From Desulforapulum autotrophicum HRM2 (GTDB lineage Bacteria > Desulfobacterota > Desulfobacteria > Desulfobacterales > Desulfobacteraceae): 64,000 nucleotides of DNA. Location of the stretch: the NCBI RefSeq assembly GCF_000020365.1, contig NC_012108.1, forward strand, positions 2,356,001 through 2,420,000. The letters are read 5' to 3'. Under the pieces are notes generated by a model. It made no database searches, was not told the origin of the DNA, and saw only the letters and a program-made list of their open reading frames with translations. The position numbers were made by a program, and so were the translations under genes. Of this stretch, positions 27,168 to 35,296 are shown piece after piece. Position 1 is the stretch's first letter. Each line of letters begins with the position of its first letter.

Positions 27168-28418
27168 TCAGAGAATGTAATTTTTAAAGGGCTTTTCCGG
27201 AAGTTTTCCCATTATGTCCATTAATTCGATGAATCTGTTGCGAATATTAAACGCTGTTTTTTCAAGCTGGAGATCACTTTTGATGATGGATTCCCTTATT
27301 TTCAGAAGGTTCAGGGGATCCATGCCATCTATCTTTAAATAGGTTTTCAAGGAAACTTTGGCATTACCGTTTTGTCTGTTTGCTTCAAGCAGGGTGTATT
27401 GTCTGATCAACCGATCCAGTGAACGGGTCTGGGAGATTTTCTTTTCAGCAAGGGCCCTCACTTCCTCATTGTACTGCAGGCGCTCTTTCATGAAGTTTAT
27501 TTTCTTTAGGTTTACCCCATCCTGGTCGGAATTAATAAACGGCAATTTGACGGCCAATTCAATGGAACAGGCCTTTTCCATATCATCGTTATCATCGCTG
27601 TCGTAGGCGACTTGAAAAAAGTTTAAATAATTTCGGTTCTTTGCCTGCTCCAGCCTGTACTTGCTGTCTGCGAGGTCCATTTTATTTTTCTGGTCTTCTA
27701 ATTTGACGTTGTTGACTTTAGCTTCCTGGGGCAATTCGTGAATTTTCTTTTCAATTACACTGATCGGGATAAGGGGAGTCTTGTCAAAAGCAACAGGCCT
27801 TTGTGAATCTGCTGCAACAGCTATCTCATGCTCGATTCCGGTAATTTTATTTTCAAGTCCCACAAGTTCCAGCCTGAGATCAGTCAGCAGTTCCTCTGCC
27901 GAAATCAGGTCACTGATATCAAATGAAACACTTCCGGCACTCTTTTTTTTGAGCACATGGATTCTGTCCTCACACACGGCTGCCAACTGTTGCTTCAGGT
28001 CGACCATGGTTCTTGATTCAAGATAATCCAGAACCAGTTCATAGCGCAACTTCAGGGCCGTGTTGTAGTAGTCCCTCTCCTCGGTTCGGCAGGATTGGCT
28101 GGCAAGTTCGGTTACCTGTCTTGTATACCGGGTTTCGCCCCACCCCTTGGGATAAAGTCGAAGTGAATACTTCTGTTTTTCCAGGTCGAACTCCTGGGTC
28201 TCTGTCCTGAACTCCATGCGATCAATGTAGGGGGTGCTGGAAGGTGCCTCGTTCAGATATCGGGTAAGCTCCTGCTGATTTTGAAGCTTAAGGTCCTTTT
28301 CGGCTGTGAGGACGAAGCTGTCAATGGTCAATTTGTTCATGTCCTCAAGGGCATGGGCGCTGCCGTAACCCGTGAGAATTGAAAAAAGAACTGCCAGTAT
28401 GATACACAGATTTTTCAT
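27168..28418 (-). CDS. TolC-like outer membrane efflux protein
   Basis: 416 residues from ATG at 28418, overlapping the upstream stop by one base (TAATG), so coupled. A signal peptide (ILAVLFSILTGYGSAHA) leads into long helical stretches with heptad-like patterns (about 40-230 and 235-400), as in outer membrane factors of type I export and RND systems. The pairing with a HlyD-type adaptor supports this call. Beta-barrel strands are not obvious and it is divergent, so confidence is moderate. Confidence 0.65.
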   Translation of the reverse strand: MKNLCIILAVLFSILTGYGSAHALEDMNKLTIDSFVLTAEKDLKLQNQQELTRYLNEAPSSTPYIDRMEFRTETQEFDLEKQKYSLRLYPKGWGETRYTRQVTELASQSCRTEERDYYNTALKLRYELVLDYLESRTMVDLKQQLAAVCEDRIHVLKKKSAGSVSFDISDLISAEELLTDLRLELVGLENKITGIEHEIAVAADSQRPVAFDKTPLIPISVIEKKIHELPQEAKVNNVKLEDQKNKMDLADSKYRLEQAKNRNYLNFFQVAYDSDDNDDMEKACSIELAVKLPFINSDQDGVNLKKINFMKERLQYNEEVRALAEKKISQTRSLDRLIRQYTLLEANRQNGNAKVSLKTYLKIDGMDPLNLLKIRESIIKSDLQLEKTAFNIRNRFIELMDIMGKLPEKPFKNYIL

Positions 28419-30418
28419 TAATTCACCTTTATCTTGCATGTTTTTGATTTGGTTTTGTGACCCTGATCAAAACAGATGATCAGACTGTTTTTTTCTTTTC
28501 CTGAGGCAACACCCTCTGGCTGGAGATCATTAAAATGGGCGAGGCAGACTGGTGTCCCGGTGGCTTCATCAAGCTTCCAGAGCGTTCCAGACCGGGATCC
28601 TTTGTCTTTCATCAAGGGGGTCCCTGTGAGATAAAGGATCCCTTTAAAATAAAGCAGGTCTGAGATTCCCTCCTGCAATTGTCCCTTCCCAGGTATCAGG
28701 CTGAAACTTCGCCATATGGAAATTTGATGGGGCTTGAAGGTTTGGGTTTCCATGGCGCAGTCAATTTCATCGATCTTGAGAATAACCGATTCTTTGTTCA
28801 TCAGAGGTGCTTTGAAGCCCAGGAAAAGAGATCCCTCCCTGTACATCATACCTTCCATATCAAGGTTTTTTTTCGAAATGGCACCAAGGATAAAGTCTGC
28901 CCATGGTTGACCTGCCTCTCGCTGGGCATGGGTCATGAGCTGGGAATAAAGATCTATTGTTTTAACAAGTGTGAAATGATTTCCCTGTCGCTGGACAGAG
29001 ACGAGGTTTTTTCTTGTCTCCTTGACTTTGCCGTTTTTGGCGGTGCTAAGGGATGATGAGATATAGAGAATTCCTTGATCTGCTTCGGCCACAGATTCCA
29101 TATCATCAATTTTCTCTAATCCAGCAATGGCCGTTTCCCTGGTGATCCTGCCATGGGAATCCATGAGCATCACAAGCGGGGCATTACCGGGTGTGTCATC
29201 ACTCAACACCATGTATCTGTCAATATCTTTAAGGTACAAGAGTGCTGACGCTTCAATCCCCTGGGTTTCAAGGGGGATGATCGGCAGGATATCTTCCTCA
29301 AACAAAAAGTTCTTACAGGCCAGCAGAACATCTGCAACGCTTTCTGAAGGGGTAAATAACCGTTTCAACTGCTCAACACCCCCCGGTTTTTTTACAGATG
29401 AGGTGATCAACACCTTTTCTCCCAGAATGAAATGATTGTTTTCAGGTATCTGGATGACCACTTCCCGACCCCACATCTGCAGGTCGGGATGTTTTCTCAA
29501 CCGTTCCGGATAGGCCACGATTCGTGCTCCGATGCCAATCACAACACCGGTAATATTTCTGTCTGCAATGGCAAGGGATGCCACGTTAACATGCTCGTCC
29601 ATGGCGATGTCTGCGTATGCATTTTCATAGATGTAACCTTTTATAAACGAGGGTGTCCTTGTATGGAGGGTTAAAATCGGAGCAAAAGGGGACACCTTTG
29701 CCCCGGGCTTGAAGTTCACCGAGCCAATGATGCCTGAAATTTGCGCATAAATATTTAATTTGTTGTTTTCATTAGCGAGCAGGGTCAACTCTTGTTCAAG
29801 CCGTTCAACCTGAATTTTGACGGGGTTTTTTGAGTTGGCCAGGATTTTTTCAAAAAGTTCAATCTGGATTGCAAGGGGATTGACGCAAAGGCTGAGTTCT
29901 TCTTTTAAACTTTTGATCTTCAATTCCATGGGACTGCTGCCTTCAGCGTTGCCATAGCCGCCGTTACCGGAAATACTTTTTAAACCTGAAAGCAGTGACT
30001 TGTTAATTTTATACTGGTTCTCAAGTTGCGCGATCTGGTTTCTAAGCTCACTCTCTTTGGCGGCTTTTTCTGCCTTTAACTGCCTCAGTCGTGATTGAAT
30101 TTCTGATTTGTCCACCCCTTTCTGGGCCTTTAATTGATCCAGCTGGTGGGAGATCTGATTGATCTTTAACATCAGATCCGGGCTGCTGAGCTCAACCAGC
30201 AACATTCCCTGTTCAACGGATTGACCTTCAGTAACATTGATTTTTTTGATTTCAACTGCACCTTCAAAATTAACGACAATTTCACGGGTCTCTGCAATGC
30301 CATAAAAATTTGAACTCTCTAGGCCATAGAAACGGGTGATGGCAACGGTTGCAACCAGGATAATGAACCATACGGCATAAAGCCCCCCGTTTCCCTTGTT
30401 TTGTCTGCGCAATTTCAT
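28418..30418 (-). CDS. HlyD-type adaptor fused to a propeller-like domain
   Basis: 666 residues. After one N-terminal membrane helix (about 13-30) come the biotinyl-lipoyl half FEGAVEIKKINVTEGQSVEQ, a long coiled coil (about 80-225), the second half YAQISGIIGSVNFKPGAKVS, and a beta-barrel region to about 340, the normal plan of a membrane fusion protein. The remaining 320 residues are unusual: repeated strand motifs such as DMEGMMYREGSLFLGFKAP and GISDLLYFKGILYLTGTPL resemble DUF3616-type beta-propellers. The adaptor probably spans the periplasm with the propeller there. Follows the CotH gene by 51 bp. Confidence 0.75.
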   Translation of the reverse strand: MKLRRQNKGNGGLYAVWFIILVATVAITRFYGLESSNFYGIAETREIVVNFEGAVEIKKINVTEGQSVEQGMLLVELSSPDLMLKINQISHQLDQLKAQKGVDKSEIQSRLRQLKAEKAAKESELRNQIAQLENQYKINKSLLSGLKSISGNGGYGNAEGSSPMELKIKSLKEELSLCVNPLAIQIELFEKILANSKNPVKIQVERLEQELTLLANENNKLNIYAQISGIIGSVNFKPGAKVSPFAPILTLHTRTPSFIKGYIYENAYADIAMDEHVNVASLAIADRNITGVVIGIGARIVAYPERLRKHPDLQMWGREVVIQIPENNHFILGEKVLITSSVKKPGGVEQLKRLFTPSESVADVLLACKNFLFEEDILPIIPLETQGIEASALLYLKDIDRYMVLSDDTPGNAPLVMLMDSHGRITRETAIAGLEKIDDMESVAEADQGILYISSSLSTAKNGKVKETRKNLVSVQRQGNHFTLVKTIDLYSQLMTHAQREAGQPWADFILGAISKKNLDMEGMMYREGSLFLGFKAPLMNKESVILKIDEIDCAMETQTFKPHQISIWRSFSLIPGKGQLQEGISDLLYFKGILYLTGTPLMKDKGSRSGTLWKLDEATGTPVCLAHFNDLQPEGVASGKEKNSLIICFDQGHKTKSKTCKIKVN

Positions 30419-30469
30419 CTCTCCTGAATGTTTATCTTGTTTGCTGAATCTGGCCTGGATGCCAACCCG

Positions 30470-32101
30470 TCAATCAGGGATAAGATAGTCGTCCACTGCA
30501 TTATTCCTTTTTTCAACATGGGATTTGAGATAGACGAGGCTGTTAATAAAGTCATCGGGAGTTTTGAGAAGGGTGTATCCCACCTGCTCACCGTCCTCGC
30601 CCACCACATAATTATAAATGAGGTTATGGGCATCTTCATAAATGGCCTGCATATTTTCTGTATTAAAGTAATCTGCGACTGTGGTTTCACAGTAATTCTG
30701 ATATAGGTTATGGTATTGGGTCTGTTCAAGCATCCGGCTGATCAGGGGCCAGGCGTCCAATGTGTCTTCATCCAGTTCAAGGGCAAGGGGAGGCTGGCCG
30801 GCAAGGTCCGAATCTTTGAGTGCTTCATTGTTATCCCAGGGAATCCATTTCAGCACACCACCATCGTTGTATAGGTAGTAGTTATGGGCCATTTTGCCAT
30901 AGGTGTCCCAGTTCTGGATAACCGTATTCACCGCAAGCCAGTTGAGAAAACCATCCACATCAAAAACAGACTCAAGGTTGGTTTTCCAGGTTTCACTGTC
31001 AGTAACGGTATCGTTGATGGCATCGTACAATGCGTTGACATCACTGTAATCGGCATCACCCTTATTGGTCTCCTTGTCAAATTCTTCTTCTGAAAGGGTC
31101 CCGCCTCCGAAACTTGCCGAGGTACCATCGGGTTTATAAAGGTTTCCGTCTGAAGTTGAAAACTGTGCCTCCAGCATGGGTTCGGCAGGGACTTCAACCA
31201 TTGTATAGAGTCCGAAATATTTGGCCCCTTCTCCATCTCCACAATCGATAAAGAGTCGATAAAAGGCGGTTCTTGGCGCAGGAACACCAAGCCCCCTGAA
31301 TATATCTGCCACAACTTTTTCCCTGATGAGGCTGTCATCTTTATACCCGCTGGAAAGGGTGAGTTTTTTAAATCCATAAAATCGTTGATCATCAATTTCC
31401 GGGTAGGTATCCTCAAATTCATCAAAATCAAACCGGAACGGCATCTTATATGTGCCGGCTGTCCAGGCATCCTTTAAAGAGGAGTTGCCTTTAAAACGCA
31501 CCCCCACATAATTCCATGTGATTCCGTTGAATTTGAGTGTACAGGGAACCCAGATGGGATTTTCAGTCAGTTCCACAATTTCTTGGTTCATTTCATCTGC
31601 GGGGACCATTTCGTCCGGGGGGACCATACCATCTGTGGGGTCTATACCATCTGTGGGGTCTATACCATCTGGGGGGTCTATACCATCTGGGGGGTCTATA
31701 CCATCTGGGGGAGTCATCCCATCTGGAAGGGCTATTCCATCCTGGGGTGTCGTTCCCATGGCAGTATCTGTTTGTGACCCAAACGAACCGTAGGCAGATA
31801 CAAGATTTTCATCGGTCATCATCGCTTCCCAGTCGGAGGCTGTCAGGGTGAGGTCAATACGTCCCACTGTCTCTTCATTAAATACTATCCCATAATTTGC
31901 GGATGCATCATCGCCATGGGTTTGGGCTGTCCAGCCCTCGGGCCGGGAGGTTTCATCTTCACTGGCTGTGGTTTCTGTGGCATCAGAGCTGTCAGTTGTG
32001 CCACTGCTGCTTGAAGTGCCATTACTTTTACAGGCCCCCAGTAACATGGACAGACAGATCAATAAAATCCCAATGGAGCCTATTGTTCGTTTCATCTGCA
32101 T
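30470..32101 (-). CDS. CotH-like kinase lipoprotein
   Basis: 543 residues. A signal peptide ends in the lipobox LGAC (Cys24), so it is lipid-anchored. After a Ser/Thr/Asp-rich linker and a tandem repeat (about 122-158) comes the CotH domain, with VRFKGNSSLKD, RFDFDEF, GFKKLTLSSGYKD and YYLYNDGGVLKWIPWDNNEAL. CotH proteins of Bacillus are atypical kinases that phosphorylate spore coat proteins; secreted CotH in other bacteria are mostly uncharacterised. ATG at 32101 after GAGGAG. First gene of the cluster, divergent from a beta-helix protein. Confidence 0.85.
   Translation of the reverse strand: MQMKRTIGSIGILLICLSMLLGACKSNGTSSSSGTTDSSDATETTASEDETSRPEGWTAQTHGDDASANYGIVFNEETVGRIDLTLTASDWEAMMTDENLVSAYGSFGSQTDTAMGTTPQDGIALPDGMTPPDGIDPPDGIDPPDGIDPTDGIDPTDGMVPPDEMVPADEMNQEIVELTENPIWVPCTLKFNGITWNYVGVRFKGNSSLKDAWTAGTYKMPFRFDFDEFEDTYPEIDDQRFYGFKKLTLSSGYKDDSLIREKVVADIFRGLGVPAPRTAFYRLFIDCGDGEGAKYFGLYTMVEVPAEPMLEAQFSTSDGNLYKPDGTSASFGGGTLSEEEFDKETNKGDADYSDVNALYDAINDTVTDSETWKTNLESVFDVDGFLNWLAVNTVIQNWDTYGKMAHNYYLYNDGGVLKWIPWDNNEALKDSDLAGQPPLALELDEDTLDAWPLISRMLEQTQYHNLYQNYCETTVADYFNTENMQAIYEDAHNLIYNYVVGEDGEQVGYTLLKTPDDFINSLVYLKSHVEKRNNAVDDYLIPD
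31628..31735 (-). repeat. Six 18-bp tandem repeats in the CotH gene
   Basis: Units of ACCATCTGTGGGGTCTAT (forward strand), six in a row with the last two diverged, encode Asp-Gly-Ile-Asp-Pro-Pro/Thr units between the lipid anchor and the kinase domain. Repeats of this kind can change copy number. Confidence 0.9.
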
Positions 32102-32419
32102 GAATTTTTCTCCTCAAATAATGATCAAAGTTGCGTTAGCCGATATCGTGATTAAACATTGTTTACCCGGTTAGATTCCAGCTATATCCAATAATCGTGT
32201 GGTAATTGGGATGACTTTGTGTGGAAAAGAAGAGTATTCCACCTCCAGGTTGTCAGGTGGGGGCCTTGCCCGGACAAATTCGTTTCCATTGGATAATGCA
32301 CCCTGTCAATTCTCCATTTGTCCACATATTTTGCCTGTTTGAACCACACAATTGAGTGTTATCATTTATTTAAATTTGAACATTGAGGCAAATGTCCATA
32401 AACAAGGAAAATTTAAAAA
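32102..32419. promoter_or_regulatory. Divergent promoter gap, CotH and beta-helix genes
   Basis: 318 bp with AT-rich stretches. Both flanking genes have good ribosome-binding sites (GAGGAG before CotH, AAGGA before the beta-helix gene). No promoter boxes were clear enough to place. Shared control of both genes is an inference from divergence. Confidence 0.4.
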
Positions 32420-34912
32420 ATGATGACCCAAGAAATCCTTAAAATGAATCGTTTGAAGAAAGCCGCTATTCCACTAATCCTTTCTATCGTTTTTAACGTA
32501 TCCCCTTTGTTTGCCGATTCCTTTTCAACGGCTAAGATAAGACGGGAACAGATCCACAAGGTGAACCCTGCCGTTGTCTATGTGAATCAGACCATCCAGG
32601 CGGGTTCGCAAGACGGATCATCCTGGTCCACAGCCTATGCGTCCCTGGCTGAAGCCTTAAGCTGTGATCTTACGGGTAAAAAAGAGATATGGGTGGCAAA
32701 AGGAACCTATTATCCCACCAGGGAAAAGGATCGGAATGCAAGTTTTACCCTGGTTCCTGGAATCAGTATTTTTGGCGGATTCCAGGGCAGTGAAGTCCTT
32801 CGGGCCCAACGGAACTGGAACAAAAATCCCACGGTGCTGTCCGGGGAAATCGGAGATCCCACGGATATGGCCGACAATGTGTATCATGTGGTTACCGGGG
32901 CAGACGATGCCGTCATGGACGGATTTACCATTCAGGACGGGTATGCGGTACTAGGCCCCGATGATATTGATGACAGTGGCTGTCTCGTGGAGGTTCCAGA
33001 AGCTGCTGGAAGTTTGGAAAATCTTCGTATTGTGACAAATATAAAATTATCTGCAGGGGGAGGGCTGTTAAATGTTCATGCTGGAACCCTTACCCGTAAC
33101 TGTAAATTTTATAACAACTATGCAGGCAAGGGTGGAGCTGTCTATAATATGGTCACCCGGTACTGGGATCCCGGCGACATGGACGCCGAAGTTACGGGTG
33201 AGATGCCTTTTTTTCAAAATTGTATATTTGAAAACAACCATGCCACGGAGCGGGGTGGGGCTGTGAACAATGATTTTATGACGTCTTCGACTTTTGTGAG
33301 TTGTGTTTTTGCCAATAACAGCTGTAGTGCAAAGGGTGGTGCATTGTATGCGGACATGGGCAGTCCCGTTTATCTCATGAATGTCCTTTTCTGCCACAAC
33401 GAAGCGGAACGGGGAGGGGCGCTGGTGGCCGACGGATCCTCTTCACACAGGATGGTGTTTACGACATTTATTGGTAATATGGCCTATGATATCGGCGCAG
33501 CACTTTACCAGGGGACTTATATGGGGGAACAGGGGGACCAAAGGTCTTTCATCGGCAACGAGGTCCATCTCTATCGATCTGTTCTGCTTTCAAATATCAG
33601 CATATCCTCTCCATCTTCCATCAGTAACTGGCACGATTCCCGTGTAACCTGCGACAAAGAATCCATTGTGGAATATACCGACGGCACCCTTGCCATTGCC
33701 GATTATCTGGATGAAAAAACTTACATCACTAAGTCCCAGGAATTCGGGTTTCACCCCCATCGAAAGGTGGATATCGAATACTGGACAGAAGTTTTTGATT
33801 GTGATGAAAACCGTTTGTATACGGCATACGACTATGACACAGAGGCTGTGGCCGGCACCCCGGGCACCATATATGTGGATGGCGATGCCCTAGAAGGTGG
33901 GGATGGTACATCCTGGGGCACCGCCTATGGCGATTTAAATCAGGCCCTTGAGCATGCTGTTTCCGGTTCACAGGTGTGGGTGGCCCAGGGCCGATATCTG
34001 CCCACAGGCGGAACGGATCGCTCAGCTGCCTTTGTCATGAAAAAGGGGGTGTCCATATATGGTGGTTTTAAAGGGACCGAATCCAACCTTGGTCAACGGG
34101 ACTGGCAAGCCAATGTCACTGTTCTTTCCGGAAATATCGGTGAAACCGATTTACGATCTGACAATGTTTTTCATGTTGTTTTTGGCGCCCCAGACAGTGT
34201 TTTGGATGGCTTTGTCGTCCAGGATGGCCAGGCGGATGGTGATTTTTACAACAGCAGGGGCGGTGGACTTCTCTGCGAAGGAGGGGCCTCTCCCAGCATC
34301 CTTAACTGCATATTTAAAGACAATAAGGCCATGGAAGGCGGAGCCATTGCCTGTAATGAATTCAGTGCACCCATAATGACCAATTGTTTTATCACAGGAA
34401 ACATGGCCCAATCCGGGGCAGGGATTCTTTTTGAGACAGGTCCGGATAGACAAGATCTCGGGGCTAAAATAAGCGGGACCTATTTTCTGAACAATACTGC
34501 CGAAGACCGCGGAGGGGCTGTTTATATTGACTACGGCGCCTGCCCCACCTTCACCGGATGCACCATATCAAGCAATACCAGCAGCGGAAACGGGGGCGGT
34601 GTTTATGTGGACAACAACTCTTCCCAGCTTGACGGGATCAAGGCAAGATTCAACTCCTGCATAGTGACGGAAAATACCACAGGCCTTCGGGGCGGAGCCT
34701 TTGCAGTTTATGAAGGTATGGTTATTATCAATGACTCAATAATCAAAGCCAACTCGGCCGTCACCGGAGGCGGAGGCATTGCCGTTGATTTCCTGGGCGA
34801 TTATATAAACGAAAACAGTACCTCAGTAATTGAAAGCAATACCACCACAACAGGTGAGCCTGATATTGATGACGAGAGAATACCAGGGTTTGGACCTTCC
34901 CCAGGCGTCTGA
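32420..34912 (+). CDS. Secreted right-handed beta-helix protein
   Basis: 830 residues. Signal peptide (AAIPLILSIVFNVSPLFADS, about 14-33). Two similar modules follow, about 52-400 and 492-820: each starts VYVNQ or IYVDG, then DGSSWSTAYASL or DGTSWGTAYGDL, IWVAKGTYYPT or VWVAQGRYLPT, SIFGGFQGSE or SIYGGFKGTE, then strings of short turns rich in Gly, Asn and Cys (GGAVYN, NCIF, GGAI), typical of parallel beta-helix repeats. It ends without a clear membrane anchor. Probably on the surface or secreted; it could be a substrate of the CotH cluster it diverges from. Confidence 0.8.
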   Translation: MMTQEILKMNRLKKAAIPLILSIVFNVSPLFADSFSTAKIRREQIHKVNPAVVYVNQTIQAGSQDGSSWSTAYASLAEALSCDLTGKKEIWVAKGTYYPTREKDRNASFTLVPGISIFGGFQGSEVLRAQRNWNKNPTVLSGEIGDPTDMADNVYHVVTGADDAVMDGFTIQDGYAVLGPDDIDDSGCLVEVPEAAGSLENLRIVTNIKLSAGGGLLNVHAGTLTRNCKFYNNYAGKGGAVYNMVTRYWDPGDMDAEVTGEMPFFQNCIFENNHATERGGAVNNDFMTSSTFVSCVFANNSCSAKGGALYADMGSPVYLMNVLFCHNEAERGGALVADGSSSHRMVFTTFIGNMAYDIGAALYQGTYMGEQGDQRSFIGNEVHLYRSVLLSNISISSPSSISNWHDSRVTCDKESIVEYTDGTLAIADYLDEKTYITKSQEFGFHPHRKVDIEYWTEVFDCDENRLYTAYDYDTEAVAGTPGTIYVDGDALEGGDGTSWGTAYGDLNQALEHAVSGSQVWVAQGRYLPTGGTDRSAAFVMKKGVSIYGGFKGTESNLGQRDWQANVTVLSGNIGETDLRSDNVFHVVFGAPDSVLDGFVVQDGQADGDFYNSRGGGLLCEGGASPSILNCIFKDNKAMEGGAIACNEFSAPIMTNCFITGNMAQSGAGILFETGPDRQDLGAKISGTYFLNNTAEDRGGAVYIDYGACPTFTGCTISSNTSSGNGGGVYVDNNSSQLDGIKARFNSCIVTENTTGLRGGAFAVYEGMVIINDSIIKANSAVTGGGGIAVDFLGDYINENSTSVIESNTTTTGEPDIDDERIPGFGPSPGV

Positions 34913-34938
34913 AACTGTTCCTTTAATGGGTTTATCAT

Positions 34939-34980
34939 AAAATCAGCGACCGGCTGCATCCAGGCGGTCGCTGATTTTTT
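34939..34980 (+). terminator. Intrinsic terminator after the beta-helix gene
   Basis: A perfect 14-bp stem (34939-34952 with 34965-34978), 12-base loop, followed by T residues, 27 bases past the stop. Confidence 0.88.
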
Positions 34981-35193
34981 CTATTCGAAACAGGGTAAGA
35001 CCGCAGGTTTTATACATTGAACAGAATTGTCTGCCTTTTGGTCCATCTATCGTGTTTGATCCCAGGCCCAAAAGGCCTGGAATGGGATCGTTAATTCCCC
35101 TGTGTCTGAATTGAAATTCGGCGATATTTCTGTTTGACTTATTCTGTCTGCGGTCCTAAGCTTAAAATTAGTTTAAACCATGCTGAGTGATAT

Positions 35194-35280
35194 AACTCAA
35201 CTTTCAAGATTGGCTGTTTACCTATGGTCAGGCTTGTATTATTGCACTTTTGTTCCGCTTAGAAAGCGGACAAGATGTAA
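35194..35280 (+). repeat. Dispersed 87-bp repeat, copy A
   Basis: Begins AACTCAACTTTC and includes GATTGGCTGTTTAC and ATTATTGCACTTTTGTT. The same sequence occurs inverted at 42056-42140. It ends just before the next gene's start codon and may carry its promoter. Confidence 0.75.
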
Positions 35281-35296
35281 ATAATTGGGAAAAGCC

